This document shows, one piece after another, positions 8,526-17,412 of a DNA stretch of 64,000 nucleotides; within the stretch, counting starts at the first letter, position 1, and each line of letters starts with the position of its first letter. The stretch is taken from assembly GCA_934229625.1 (NCBI GenBank), contig CAKQDU010000008.1:3937-67936 (forward strand), in the 5' to 3' direction. The stretch comes from an uncultured Alphaproteobacteria bacterium. Its GTDB lineage: Bacteria; Pseudomonadota; Alphaproteobacteria; RF32; CAG-239. A model generated the notes under the pieces. That model did no database searches. It was not told the DNA's origin and worked only from the letters and a program-made list of their open reading frames with translations. The position numbers were made by a program, and so were the translations under genes.

Positions 8526-10081
8526 AGCACACCATTTCCTATTTCATAGCGGATTCCGGTTTCATACCACTCTATCAGATTTCCTTTTGTCTTGGTCTTA
8601 AACACAATACTGGCTTTATATCCTGTAGCAGAATTTGCTATCCATTGACTGCGAATTGAGGTACTCTCCGCAGCACCCCATTTTATACCTGACGGATTAG
8701 ATGAAACAGACCATTTTGTTTTGTTCCATTTATGCAAACCTGAAACCGACAGGTTTTCTTTATAGCCGATATTGCGCGTCTCCATATCCATGTTGGTATA
8801 AATAACCAACGAATAACCGGAACTTGATTTTGTACGCGGATTCAATAGTTGAATTTTTTTAATACTGTTGCTTCCCAAATTGTTATAAGCCTGTTCAACA
8901 CAACCACTGATTTCCATTCCGTTATCGGAATAACCTTCATCAAACCTAAAAACTCCTTTATCTGAGCCAAAATACAATCGTTGGCCATACATTCCCCAAC
9001 AATGCGCGCGAATCCCCGTAAAGCGGCACCACGCCCCCGTATTCACGTTAATAACATGCTGCTCATATTGGTTGGAAACAGGCACATTGAACAAACCGTA
9101 GCCGCCTCGGCTATAAATTATTCCTTGCCAGCCATAACTTTTTAAGTTGCGGGAAGTACGCGACAAAACCAGACCGCGTATGGCATCGCTGAAAGCTATC
9201 TGCGATGCATTTGCCTGCTCTAAAGGCAGCGCTTTGGATAACGGAATATATCCGTCTTCAGAAATTATTACCACATCCCCCTGATACGGCACCAAACAGT
9301 TATATCCTATCGGCCGGCTGATTTTATATGAACCTCGCAGCAGCCATTTGTCGGCGTTGTTAATATCCGAACCGGTATAGACCAATGCTTCTCCCTCCGA
9401 TGTGATAAATACGGTCAAATCATCTATTCCTTGTCCGCCATCCTGAGTCCAATTGGCAACCGCCACAATTTCTCCGCCAAAACGGGCAACCTGCGAAAAA
9501 TCAAAACAATTCAGTTTTCCAGCTATGTTTCCGGCTGTTTCCGGATACCAAACTTTAAGCGTTCCTCCTTCAATAAACCACAAACGTTGTTTAGAAAGGC
9601 CGACACCGGCTATGCGAGCAGCATTAAGATTTTCAGCACTAAACCCCCAATCTTCAAAATGTTCGTTTTCATCGCCGTCCTGCCAATAGACTTTGGGCGT
9701 GTCACGGCCATTTACAAAATACAAATAGTTTTTATATTGCTGCGTACGGCAATAACTGTTGGAAAATTTTATATTTTCATAAGCATAAATATTTTTCTGC
9801 GAACTGATGTTATAGACTTTGCCGCCGGAAACAGCCAAGAAACGGCCATTATCCCCTGATTTATATTCAGATAAAGTACATACTTTTTCAGGCAATTTTA
9901 CATATTCAACATAGCCTTTACGCAATGCAACCTTTGTATCTGTCGGCATATAATTATCCATAACAATGGCATAGTCCGCGTTCATATCCGACAAAGCATC
10001 GCGGACATTCAGTCCCTTAATCGGAGCCGGCAGCGTATAACTTACCGATTTATTGCCCCGTATTACCGATTTTAACCTCAT
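8522..10081 (-). CDS. Phage tail/DNA-stabilisation protein
   Basis: A 519-residue, beta-rich protein starting with PAPIKGLNVRDALSDM and DYAIVMDNYMPTDTKVALRKGY. These openings are typical of podovirus tail tubular B or packaged-DNA stabilisation proteins that plug the portal vertex. The middle has repeated short strands with Trp/Tyr/Gly (propeller-like). It follows the head-tail adaptor gene with a 32-bp overlap, the usual neighbour order for head completion genes. A GGAGG lies a little far (11 nt) from the ATG. Confidence 0.7.
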   Translation of the reverse strand: MRLKSVIRGNKSVSYTLPAPIKGLNVRDALSDMNADYAIVMDNYMPTDTKVALRKGYVEYVKLPEKVCTLSEYKSGDNGRFLAVSGGKVYNISSQKNIYAYENIKFSNSYCRTQQYKNYLYFVNGRDTPKVYWQDGDENEHFEDWGFSAENLNAARIAGVGLSKQRLWFIEGGTLKVWYPETAGNIAGKLNCFDFSQVARFGGEIVAVANWTQDGGQGIDDLTVFITSEGEALVYTGSDINNADKWLLRGSYKISRPIGYNCLVPYQGDVVIISEDGYIPLSKALPLEQANASQIAFSDAIRGLVLSRTSRNLKSYGWQGIIYSRGGYGLFNVPVSNQYEQHVINVNTGAWCRFTGIRAHCWGMYGQRLYFGSDKGVFRFDEGYSDNGMEISGCVEQAYNNLGSNSIKKIQLLNPRTKSSSGYSLVIYTNMDMETRNIGYKENLSVSGLHKWNKTKWSVSSNPSGIKWGAAESTSIRSQWIANSATGYKASIVFKTKTKGNLIEWYETGIRYEIGNGVL

Positions 10082-10772
10082 TGATTATTACTCCTCCCAA
10101 TTCTGCGCATTCTGCACTTTTTGCTAAATTTATATCAGAGGACGAATGTTCAGAACCAAAGCGTTTTTTTAATTCACGCTGAAATTCATCATATTCTTCT
10201 CCATAATCCAAACCGCTGCGTTTAAGCCAACGCCACAAAATATTCAGCTTAACCAAATATTCGTCAAAAACCGGAACATCCGTATTTGAAGTCAGGGAAC
10301 TTTTCTCCTCAAAAGTATCAAAATCCCAAACAACACCGTTGGAACGATATTGAAAAACAATACGCATTCCTCCGGGCGGCGGCGTCAAAAACACAAAACG
10401 CCCGTTCTGAATTTTAAATTTCAACTCATTTCCCGAACTATAAAAGTACTTTTCTCTCATCCATTGTTCCGGTGTAATCGCGCCGATAATCCGTTCTTTA
10501 CTGTCTTTTATAAAAATCGTATTATTCAGCAAACAATAAAAATCCGGCAAAAATTCGGATATTGGATATTGAGTGCGTCCTTCAACCGTACGCAAACACC
10601 CTTCTTTAGTCAGCTCCTGCCAATCGCCATAACGCAACAGGCTGTCCAGCGCCGACTTAGCCACACTCAGAAAAATACTTTCCTGTTGACTGTTGGCATC
10701 AAACAAATTATCGGGGCGTTTGGTTGCGGCCAAATCTGCAACCTCGCGGCATATTTCCAAAATTGTCTTCAC
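10050..10772 (-). CDS. Phage head-tail adaptor (gp4/tail tubular A-like)
   Basis: A 240-residue protein beginning with a helical region (EICREVADLAAT) and containing LDSLLRYGDWQELT, a TQYPISEFLPDFY segment and a C-terminal helical tail. This is the pattern of P22 gp4/T7 gp11-like adaptors that bind the portal. It starts with GTG at 10772 preceded by GGAG. The GTGA overlaps the upstream stop codon, so it is translationally coupled to the 11353 gene. Assignment rests on pattern plus its place between capsid and stabilisation protein. Confidence 0.65.
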   Translation of the reverse strand: MKTILEICREVADLAATKRPDNLFDANSQQESIFLSVAKSALDSLLRYGDWQELTKEGCLRTVEGRTQYPISEFLPDFYCLLNNTIFIKDSKERIIGAITPEQWMREKYFYSSGNELKFKIQNGRFVFLTPPPGGMRIVFQYRSNGVVWDFDTFEEKSSLTSNTDVPVFDEYLVKLNILWRWLKRSGLDYGEEYDEFQRELKKRFGSEHSSSDINLAKSAECAELGGVIINEVKIGNTGQ

Positions 10773-11353
10773 AGCTTTTCTCCTTTTTCAAATAGATTTT
10801 TTTTGCGTTCATTGTTCAAGGCACGTTGGACAACAGCTAGCTGTTCGCGCAAAGCTTCTATCTCTCGCTCATATTCAAGTTCTTTTTCAACAAAATCATT
10901 CAATGCTTTGTTATTATTTGATTTTTCTAAAAACATTTGTGCTAAAACGTGTTCATTTTGCAGCCCCAAACTCTGCACTTTGTCAAAGTCAAGCTCCGCC
11001 AAAGTTTCAACCGTAAATACGCCACGACTTTTGCAAGTAGCTATTTCAGCCGCTGTCAGAAATGCAAATTGTTCCAGCGGCGTACCTTTTTCAATCTGTT
11101 TTTTAGAAAGCTGATATAAGGCATATTCTTTGGGAAAACGTCTGATTTTTTCGGCTGTGGCCGGTTGATTAAACACTTCGGTATTATTATCTTTCAGGCG
11201 AATTTCAACATAAGTCACATTTTTGAAAACCGGCATTCCATTTTCAGCAACTTCGCTTGTTTTGACTGCTTTATCATAAAATCTCGCAGCCACATTTTTT
11301 TCACTTTCCCCCTGATTCATAATTTGCTGAATCAGGGCATATTCCATATCCAT
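10769..11353 (-). CDS. Phage protein of unknown role between capsid and adaptor
   Basis: A ~194-residue protein with an N-terminal mixed region and a C-terminal coiled coil (residues ~145-185, heptad-rich EKELEYEREIEALREQLA). The central segment AFLTAAEIATCKSRGVFTVE and LAELDFDKVQSLGL looks like a helix-hairpin-helix-type unit also seen in small head proteins of other phages. The chosen ATG at 11353 has AAGGA upstream. A longer start at 11392 lies close to the capsid terminator. Function unknown. Confidence 0.6.
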   Translation of the reverse strand: MDMEYALIQQIMNQGESEKNVAARFYDKAVKTSEVAENGMPVFKNVTYVEIRLKDNNTEVFNQPATAEKIRRFPKEYALYQLSKKQIEKGTPLEQFAFLTAAEIATCKSRGVFTVETLAELDFDKVQSLGLQNEHVLAQMFLEKSNNNKALNDFVEKELEYEREIEALREQLAVVQRALNNERKKNLFEKGEKL

Positions 11354-11394
11354 AGTTTTTTCCTTTTTTACTTTAAAAAATTTATATAACAAAT

Positions 11395-11424
11395 TGAAAA
11401 GGAGTGATTTTATTCACTCCCTTT
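11395..11424 (-). terminator. Weak terminator or attenuator after the capsid gene
   Basis: Minus-strand GGAGTGA-ATAAAA-TCACTCC is followed by only four T, 14 bp after the capsid stop codon. It may reduce rather than stop transcription, giving more capsid mRNA than downstream mRNA. Confidence 0.55.
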
Positions 11425-11437
11425 CTTTATTGGATAA

Positions 11438-12403
11438 TTATTCTTTAGTGTTAATCAACACACCTTGAACCGCGGCATTAGACATAGTCATATTACCGGC
11501 CCAACCGATTATGCGGTATAAAGCATCTTGATTTACAGCTAATCTGTCACCACCGATAATTTTCATGTTACGGTCTCTATGTGTGCGAAGATAAATATAG
11601 TTAGTATTCAAAAAATACATATGATTCTCAGGACAATGACCGCCTTGACCTCCATCAAAAATCACATCGGCCCCCTTAAATTTTAGACTTATAAAACCGG
11701 CATCGGCCATTTTAGGGTCTGAAAAACGCTGTAAAGCCGATAATGATTCGTCAAACATTGCGTACAAAGCGTCATTGCAAACAACCAAATCCGGTTTATC
11801 CGCGTTGCGACAACATTTGTGATATAACGTATTCATTACCTGACGAATGTTTGAAGCGTCAACATTAGCGCTGACAGATTGATTACGCCAAAATTCATTT
11901 CCGGCCGACGAGCGGTCTATACCGCCAACGGTGCCTGATGTCGGGTCATCAGCAACCAACAACGCCAAACCGCCGATTTCTTTGCCGGAAGAACCAGTGC
12001 CGTCGCTGAACAATGCCGCAGCCATCTGATTTTTTAAAGTTTTTTCCGCATTGGAAATACGTTTTTCAAACAAATCCATAATTTGTTCCGGACCGCTGTT
12101 CATCAGCAATTCTTCGCCTGAAATAGCAACGGGAACAGCGCATAATTTCAATGCGTATTCCGCAGCCGTAAACAATTGTTTCGGGGTGTAATTGATAGTG
12201 TCATATCCGGAATACCACACCATATCTCCCTCGCCGTATTCCAATTCCTCCAAAATTTTGGAACCGCCACTTAACGGACGCATTTTTCCTTTATCTCTGA
12301 GGCGCGCCAACAACGCGTTGTTTTTAGAAATGTTATCCGCCATTTCTTTTGAACGATTTGCCAATGTTACGGTAAACACTTCGTTGTAGTTTTTATTTGT
12401 CAT
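11438..12403 (-). CDS. Phage major capsid protein
   Basis: A 321-residue protein with the layout of HK97-fold capsid proteins of this type. It has a helical N-arm (TLANRSKEMADNISKNNALL), then a WYSGYDTINYTPKQ strand region. A long spine helix (LMNSGPEQIMDLFEKRISNAEKTLKNQM) leads to an ALFSDGTG loop. The C-terminal IIGGDRLAVNQDALYRIIGW segment is followed by the final strands. It sits directly after the scaffold gene and has AAAAGGA at good distance. A terminator-like hairpin follows. Confidence 0.85.
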   Translation of the reverse strand: MTNKNYNEVFTVTLANRSKEMADNISKNNALLARLRDKGKMRPLSGGSKILEELEYGEGDMVWYSGYDTINYTPKQLFTAAEYALKLCAVPVAISGEELLMNSGPEQIMDLFEKRISNAEKTLKNQMAAALFSDGTGSSGKEIGGLALLVADDPTSGTVGGIDRSSAGNEFWRNQSVSANVDASNIRQVMNTLYHKCCRNADKPDLVVCNDALYAMFDESLSALQRFSDPKMADAGFISLKFKGADVIFDGGQGGHCPENHMYFLNTNYIYLRTHRDRNMKIIGGDRLAVNQDALYRIIGWAGNMTMSNAAVQGVLINTKE

Positions 12404-12427
12404 TTTTTTATCCTTTTAAAATTTAAG

Positions 12428-13303
12428 TTAATCCATAAAAGCAGCCATGTTTTTTTCAATCTCTTCCCTTAAAGTCAGAGGTCTGTTCGGTGCTTTTGCT
12501 TTTCCTTTCGGAGAAAACGCCGCTTTCTGCGCCTTTTGCGCATCTTCGGCTTCTGAGTTGATTTGTTTGGCAATCAACTCTTTACGGACATCGGCATTGA
12601 GCCAAACCGCCTGTTTATAGGCATCTTCAAAACCGGCAGCCAGTCCGCTTTGCAGCAAATTACGCATTTGATTGTAAACAGTTTCAAAATACGGATACAA
12701 ACGACGTCCGTTTTCATCTTTTTGAGCGCCGAATGTTTGTAATTGACTGTTAAAATCAGCGCTTTGACGTTGCTGCAAATAATCTCTAAGACTATGAAAA
12801 CCGGCATCCAGTTCTGATAGTCTTTCTAAAATCCTATTTGTTATTTCTGTTTGAGGAGTTTCAGTAAATTGAGCTTTAACATTAAATACTTTAGCTATGG
12901 CGTTTAAGGTTTCCGCCGGACGGCTGTGAATTTGCTCATCTATAAAAATTAAACCGCTAAGCCATTCCTGCAAACTATGAATACCTTCTTCGCCACAGCG
13001 TTTTTGTAAAACATCATCAAAACCTTTAAGCCAATTTATAATCTCCAGTTTTGCTGATAATTCCTTACGTTCAGCTTTTATTTTTTCTTCACGCTTGTTT
13101 AAATATTTCTGCCATTTGGGAGAAAGTTCGCTGAACGCAGCCGCATATTCAGGTTCAAAATCGGCAGGAGCGGCAATCAGCACTTTTTCCGCTTCATTAT
13201 TTGCTTCAGCCTTAATTTCGGCGTCTGCATCAACATTCGGTTCAGATAAGCCGAATGCTTTGAACTGACGTTCAATTTCTTTTCTTAAATCATTCATTTC
13301 CAT
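12428..13303 (-). CDS. Phage scaffolding protein (probable)
   Basis: A 291-residue, strongly acidic and helical protein (many Glu, Ala, Gln) without membrane segment. It has a basic, proline-containing C-terminal tail (PKGKAKAPNRPLTLREEIEK) of the kind that binds the inside of the capsid shell. Its position immediately before the major capsid gene is the standard scaffold position. AAAGGA precedes the ATG. It overlaps the small upstream gene by 10 bp. Confidence 0.7.
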   Translation of the reverse strand: MEMNDLRKEIERQFKAFGLSEPNVDADAEIKAEANNEAEKVLIAAPADFEPEYAAAFSELSPKWQKYLNKREEKIKAERKELSAKLEIINWLKGFDDVLQKRCGEEGIHSLQEWLSGLIFIDEQIHSRPAETLNAIAKVFNVKAQFTETPQTEITNRILERLSELDAGFHSLRDYLQQRQSADFNSQLQTFGAQKDENGRRLYPYFETVYNQMRNLLQSGLAAGFEDAYKQAVWLNADVRKELIAKQINSEAEDAQKAQKAAFSPKGKAKAPNRPLTLREEIEKNMAAFMD

Positions 13304-13521
13304 ATCATCCTTTTGTAGTTATAAAGAAAATCGGCAAACAAAGACTGCTGCCGTTCTCTTTCTTGTTGATTGCGAATATTTTGATAATATTCGGCTGAAT
13401 AGTCGCTGGCCAGAGCTAAGCCCGTGGCGCGCAAATACTTGTCAACGTCCGCGACCGAAGACGCGACAGATTCGTCCGGAAGAAGCACATCTTCCGCGAA
13501 TTGCTTACTGATGTAGGTCAT
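13294..13521 (-). CDS. Small phage protein, unknown
   Basis: A ~75-residue soluble protein ending in a Gln/Arg-rich helix (YQNIRNQQERERQQSLF). The ATG at 13521 (or the adjacent one at 13524) has GGAG. An in-frame start at 13566 lies inside an intrinsic terminator hairpin and is unlikely. It overlaps the scaffold gene, so it belongs to the head module. Function unknown. Confidence 0.6.
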   Translation of the reverse strand: MTYISKQFAEDVLLPDESVASSVADVDKYLRATGLALASDYSAEYYQNIRNQQERERQQSLFADFLYNYKRMIWK

Positions 13522-13544
13522 CATATTTCTCCAAATTTCGGATA

Positions 13545-13582
13545 TAAAAAAACGCCTTGTTTTCATATCAACAAAGCGTTTT
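13545..13582 (-). terminator. Intrinsic terminator inside the phage cluster
   Basis: Minus-strand ACGCTTTGTT/AACAAGGCGT stem (one wobble pair) is followed by seven T. It separates the packaging/membrane-protein block from the scaffold-capsid block. Confidence 0.75.
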
Positions 13583-13607
13583 GCTTCATAAAGCCAATGA
13601 TTATTTT

Positions 13608-13832
13608 TTATAGTTTTCCAGCGGCTTTTTTCTGCCGGTTTTCATCTGTTATCGTCACGCATCCGGTTTGGTTGTTCCAACTCAAACAATCATCACGGCA
13701 GATTTTTTGCACCGGGTCATATATCTTTCCAATATCCAAGCAATAGGCTTGTTTATCAAAAAACAAATATCCGGCAAAACCAATAACAGCCAAAATGATA
13801 AATACTGCTGCAAAATAAAATACCCGTTTCAT
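13608..13832 (-). CDS. Small single-pass membrane protein
   Basis: 74 residues with an N-terminal transmembrane helix (residues ~5-25) and a small outside domain with four cysteines (YCLDIGK, KICRDDCLSW, GCVTI), probably two disulphides. It has no clear Shine-Dalgarno site and sits in a group of three small membrane proteins downstream of terminase. It could be a superinfection-exclusion, spanin-like or moron protein; this is a guess. Confidence 0.5.
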   Translation of the reverse strand: MKRVFYFAAVFIILAVIGFAGYLFFDKQAYCLDIGKIYDPVQKICRDDCLSWNNQTGCVTITDENRQKKAAGKL

Positions 13833-13838
13833 ATGTTT

Positions 13839-14219
13839 TTATTCCTTAATTAACTTTTCTATAGTATATTTCCATATCCACCAATCGCCGTAATCCGGCC
13901 ATAGATAGCGATATAGCAAACAGTGCAGCTGAAATACTAAATACATAATATCAACTCCGCACAAAAAATAACTTATACAGACGCATTTTGATAAACAAAA
14001 TAAACCGACTAAAGGAATATATAAACAAGGTATTAAATGCACAAAAATTGTTGCTAAAATATCTGCAGTTTCAGGTGTATCAGGCTCAATAAAATAATGT
14101 ACAGAGCTTTCTGCCGCTAAAACAAATGATATTATCAAAAAGCACAAAAATACATATTTAACTGTTTTATAATCCCAAGTTTCAGTCATTATTTTAATTT
14201 TGCACTCCCTAAAGTCCAC
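13839..14219 (-). CDS. Small multi-pass membrane protein
   Basis: 126 residues with three to four hydrophobic helices and several cysteines. It overlaps the next upstream small membrane gene by 31 bp. Codon use is AT-rich, more so than in the phage structural genes around it. No family recognised. It looks like an accessory (moron-like) gene inserted between terminase and scaffold. Confidence 0.5.
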   Translation of the reverse strand: MDFRECKIKIMTETWDYKTVKYVFLCFLIISFVLAAESSVHYFIEPDTPETADILATIFVHLIPCLYIPLVGLFCLSKCVCISYFLCGVDIMYLVFQLHCLLYRYLWPDYGDWWIWKYTIEKLIKE

Positions 14220-14392
14220 AAAACCTCATTTCCGGCACTTATTACAGAAAAAAAATTTTGATTTGTACAAAATAAAAAATATCCTGCAACAAAACCTATA
14301 TACATAAATTTAATTCTGCGCGGTACAAAGAAAAATGAAACCACTAATAATACTAACACTATACCATAAAATAAAATTTTAATCATATCCAT
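14189..14392 (-). CDS. Small two-helix membrane protein
   Basis: 67 residues with two hydrophobic helices separated by a basic turn (VPRRIKF). No family recognised. It has a weak ribosome site and sits upstream of, and overlaps, the 126-residue membrane protein. Confidence 0.45.
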   Translation of the reverse strand: MDMIKILFYGIVLVLLVVSFFFVPRRIKFMYIGFVAGYFLFCTNQNFFSVISAGNEVLWTLGSAKLK

Positions 14393-14472
14393 CTCAGTAT
14401 CTTTCTTTCATTCCTCTGTAGCACTAATAAGTTGTATTAAGTATTATCAATCAACTGTTTGCAAATTGCAAG

Positions 14473-14661
14473 TTATTTTTTACCAAAATCATCACGATAT
14501 TCTTCCTCGCTTCTTTCCGGAGCAAGTTCATTGTCGCTGTAAGCGTTTTCGTCTTCCGGTTCCGGCTGTGTAGGAACATTAGAAACTCTGCCATAAGCCT
14601 CATCTTCCGGCACCCAGCCGTAAGCCTCGTTTTCACGTACCATTCTTGGTCTATAAGTCAT
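14473..14661 (-). CDS. Small acidic phage protein with a short repeat
   Basis: 62 residues, very acidic, with two copies of an EAYGxV unit (NEAYGWV, DEAYGRV) and a Pro/Glu-rich tail. AAAGGA precedes the ATG. It lies between terminase (24 bp upstream) and the membrane-protein group. Probably disordered; function unknown. Confidence 0.6.
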   Translation of the reverse strand: MTYRPRMVRENEAYGWVPEDEAYGRVSNVPTQPEPEDENAYSDNELAPERSEEEYRDDFGKK

Positions 14662-14685
14662 TTTATTTTATCCTTTCTAAAAAAA

Positions 14686-16011
14686 TTACCATTTATCATC
14701 GGTGGATTTATTGGCGCGAAACATACTTTCTATGCTGTCGCCCGGCAGACGTCCGCACTCTTCGTCTGACCTCTCAAAAACCGGCTCGGCAAAAGTCAGC
14801 GCCAAAGCATCCGCCATATCCGGCGACTTGCCCAACCGCTTTTTAATTTCTTCTTTTTCTTCCAACTGCAAACGTCCGCGGCTGTCATATTTTTTGTTAA
14901 CGGCGCAAAGCTCATTTGCCAAATTTTCATCGTTCGGCAGTTCCACTTTTTGCTCGCCGCTCAGCCATATCCGCAGCTCGTCCCACATCTCAGCGCGGCG
15001 GTTGTGATAGCGGTCGTCAGCCAGCGCCTTTGCTCCAAACATTACTGCCCGCACAACTCGCTTAAAACCGCGGTCGTTCAAAATATCCACCACACCGCCG
15101 CCCACGCCGCCGGCATCAACAAACACCCGCGCCGGTTTATATTGGCGGATAAAAAAAGTGGCTCGATTTGCCACCTCAACATTATCCAAACGGGCATAGC
15201 TTTCAAAAAACAAACACACCCGTCCGCGCCGGAAGCAAAACACGCTTTTATCATCGCCGAAACGCGCCACATCCAGCCCGATAATCAGCGGAGAAGACGG
15301 ATTTTCCAGCTTAGTTTCAAACGCCTGACGCACCAATTTAGGCGCAATAAGCTTATGACTACCCACCGCAACCGGCGCTCCAAGCCAAATATGTTCATAA
15401 TCTTCCGGACTCTCTTTTTGGCACTTTTGCGCCAAATAACGCATTTCTTCCGGACAAAACGGATTATCGGTATAGTTTACTTTAACCACTAAAGTCCGCT
15501 CATCGGGATTTGCTCCGACAGCCAGCCAAACCGGGTCGTTTTCTTCTTCCCTGTTCATAGAAATCCAAATTTCCGAACCTGTTTTACGAATTGTCGGGTC
15601 CAAAATCTCCCAGCTTTTTTTGCTGATTTTCTGCGCTTCTTCCAGCCAGACAATATCAATTCCCTCAAGTGATTTTATGTTGCCGGAATCTTGCTCTCTT
15701 AAACCCTTAAATATAAAAGTTGTACCGCTGAGCTGATTTACAATCTTTGTTTCGCTGATTTTATAATCAGTTAAGCCATAAAAGTTAATGCGGTCACTCA
15801 AAAGTTTATGCACCGAATCTTTAATACTGTCTTGCACTTCACGCATACAAGCTATCCGCAATTTTTTCATACGTCCCAAAAAAAGCAAACTATCGGCAAA
15901 AGCATATGATTTTCCACCGGCTCGCCCGCCATAATAAAGCTTATAACGGAACTTACGTTTCATCAGCGGAGCAAATATTTTCGGTATTTTTGCTATCATT
16001 CTGTTTGTCAT
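14686..16011 (-). CDS. Phage terminase large subunit
   Basis: A 441-residue DNA-packaging motor. The N-terminal ATPase domain has Walker A (GGRAGGKSYAF, residues ~28-38) and Walker B plus catalytic Glu (DIVWLEEAQK). The C-terminal RNase H-like nuclease has LDVARFGDDKS, VFVDAGGVGGGVVD and PDMADALAL, which carry the metal-binding acidic residues. All key residues look intact, so the protein should be active. It overlaps the preceding small gene (probable small subunit) by 59 bp. Confidence 0.93.
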   Translation of the reverse strand: MTNRMIAKIPKIFAPLMKRKFRYKLYYGGRAGGKSYAFADSLLFLGRMKKLRIACMREVQDSIKDSVHKLLSDRINFYGLTDYKISETKIVNQLSGTTFIFKGLREQDSGNIKSLEGIDIVWLEEAQKISKKSWEILDPTIRKTGSEIWISMNREEENDPVWLAVGANPDERTLVVKVNYTDNPFCPEEMRYLAQKCQKESPEDYEHIWLGAPVAVGSHKLIAPKLVRQAFETKLENPSSPLIIGLDVARFGDDKSVFCFRRGRVCLFFESYARLDNVEVANRATFFIRQYKPARVFVDAGGVGGGVVDILNDRGFKRVVRAVMFGAKALADDRYHNRRAEMWDELRIWLSGEQKVELPNDENLANELCAVNKKYDSRGRLQLEEKEEIKKRLGKSPDMADALALTFAEPVFERSDEECGRLPGDSIESMFRANKSTDDKW

Positions 16012-16216
16012 TTATAAAATCCACCAAAATTTTTGTTAAGTTTTCCGCCGATTGCGAACTTTCTTTATCGGTTTGCATAGCGGCAATTTTACATTTTAAT
16101 TCTTCCGCCTTTAGAGCTAAATTGATATTTCCCTCATCAACAGCCATTTGCTGTAGACGATTTAACATTTCCAAACTTTCGGCAAAAGAATAGGCTTGTA
16201 ATTTTTTTTTGACCAT
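15953..16216 (-). CDS. Probable terminase small subunit
   Basis: An 87-residue helical protein with a basic N-terminus (MVKKK) and helices AESLEMLNRLQQMA and INLALKAEELKCKIAAM. The call rests on size, helical character and position directly before, and overlapping, the large subunit. No recognisable HTH is visible. AAGGATAAG is the ribosome site. Confidence 0.45.
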   Translation of the reverse strand: MVKKKLQAYSFAESLEMLNRLQQMAVDEGNINLALKAEELKCKIAAMQTDKESSQSAENLTKILVDFINDKQNDSKNTENICSADET

Positions 16217-16227
16217 TATTCTTATCC

Positions 16228-16659
16228 TTACTTAATATCATTATAAAACAAATGATTACCGGCAATATAACATGGTGTTTTACCAATTGCCCATTTAGGT
16301 TTTATCTGCTTTGTATGATAAAACAGCGCCCCGTTGGTAAAATCCTGCAAATTACCGGACAGAGCTTTTTGCGCCACCTGAAGACATTTTTGAAATCCGT
16401 AGGCTGTAATTGTTTTTTGACACAGCATCTTGTAATTGACGTCATTTTTATTCCAGCAACTGAACTGCGCTTTTTTCAAACAAGTTTGAGCCACATTCGG
16501 AATTTTTTTGCCATTTTGCATTTCATATCCGGTAAACCATTTGTTTGCCCTAAATCTGTTTAAAATAACACAAGCCACCGCCTCCAGCCCTTCATCTCCC
16601 TCGCCTCTGGCTTCGCCAAACAAAGTACGGGCAAAAATCTGTAAATCATACTCAGTCAT
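16228..16659 (-). CDS. Phage endolysin, SleB/cell wall hydrolase 2 family
   Basis: A ~143-residue lysin with the pattern of the SleB-type cell wall hydrolase family. It opens with ARTLFGEARGEGDEGLEAVACVILNR, containing the catalytic-type Glu. Next come the QFSCWN segment, ALSGNLQDFTNGALFYH and a C-terminal GNHLFY. The ATG at 16659 overlaps the holin stop by 8 bp. An in-frame start at 16680 has no better site. No signal peptide is seen, so release depends on the holin just upstream. Confidence 0.85.
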   Translation of the reverse strand: MTEYDLQIFARTLFGEARGEGDEGLEAVACVILNRFRANKWFTGYEMQNGKKIPNVAQTCLKKAQFSCWNKNDVNYKMLCQKTITAYGFQKCLQVAQKALSGNLQDFTNGALFYHTKQIKPKWAIGKTPCYIAGNHLFYNDIK

Positions 16660-16939
16660 TTTTACCGGCCTTTCCGGCAACTAAAGCCGATAATTTTGTT
16701 TTGATAAATTCATTTCCCCATTCATATAGCGCGCGGCTAAAAAAAATCACCACACAAGAAATACCGCTTCTGGTTGCTCCCGAAAGTGCGGCATAATCCA
16801 AAAGCAAATACATAATATACCCCATGCAAAACGCCAAAACAGCATCTATTGTAGCCTGAAAAAAACCTTTATAATGCACATATGCTGACGCAATCGCCAT
16901 CAGCACAAACAGCGCAATTGTTTTTAAATCGTCTATCAT
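16652..16939 (-). CDS. Phage holin
   Basis: 95 residues with three transmembrane helices (residues ~5-22, 28-48, 56-74) and a short basic tail, the size and topology of a class I holin. It is directly followed by, and overlaps, the SleB-type endolysin, the usual lysis cassette. ATGA overlap with the upstream gene shows translational coupling. Confidence 0.78.
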   Translation of the reverse strand: MIDDLKTIALFVLMAIASAYVHYKGFFQATIDAVLAFCMGYIMYLLLDYAALSGATRSGISCVVIFFSRALYEWGNEFIKTKLSALVAGKAGKND

Positions 16940-17397
16940 TTAACCTCTGAAATATTACTGAGAGATGCTTTTTCACTTTCGTTCCAGCTTACAAAATCTA
17001 AAACTTTTATATTTGGGAATTCATCTGTTTCAGGAATTTTCCGCAAATATTCCAAATATAGCAAATACCTTTTATATGTTTCTAAACTGTCAGCAGTCGG
17101 CAAACCGGCGGCGGATTGTTTTTCATATCTATCGGCTTTTGCTAATATCGTATTCATAAAGGCATCTCGTGACAAACGCACTACCTCGGCCAAAACATCA
17201 GACGATAAATCCGTTGTTTCGGCTATTTCAAAATAATCCGGACGGCAATCTTTGATATCATAACCGTGTTTATTACAAAATTGCGACATTTTTTCATATA
17301 TAAGCTGATTAAACTCACCTGCTTTATCAGGAAAAAGTCTAAATCCGATAACAAACTGCCCGTCACAATCTTGCTGATTTTTATAACTATCATTCAT
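16936..17397 (-). CDS. Phage protein, tail assembly chaperone-like C-terminus
   Basis: 153 residues. The C-terminal third (ADRYEKQSAAGLPTADS, then YKRYLLYLEYLRKIPE) resembles the small tail-assembly or tail-fibre-assembly proteins that follow fibre genes in many phages. The N-terminus is not recognised. It is placed between the tail fibre and the holin, which fits that role. AAGGAAT is the ribosome site. Confidence 0.55.
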   Translation of the reverse strand: MNDSYKNQQDCDGQFVIGFRLFPDKAGEFNQLIYEKMSQFCNKHGYDIKDCRPDYFEIAETTDLSSDVLAEVVRLSRDAFMNTILAKADRYEKQSAAGLPTADSLETYKRYLLYLEYLRKIPETDEFPNIKVLDFVSWNESEKASLSNISEVK

Positions 17398-17412
17398 CTT
17401 TTTATTCCTTAT

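Noticed and set aside
13522..13566. Longer start of the small phage gene
   Set aside because: The ATG at 13566 lies inside an intrinsic terminator hairpin; the ATG at 13521 has GGAG.
14451..14636. Alternative minus-strand ORF overlapping the small acidic phage gene
   Set aside because: It is a frame shadow without ribosome site; the 14473-14661 frame has AAAGGA and a repeated EAYG unit.
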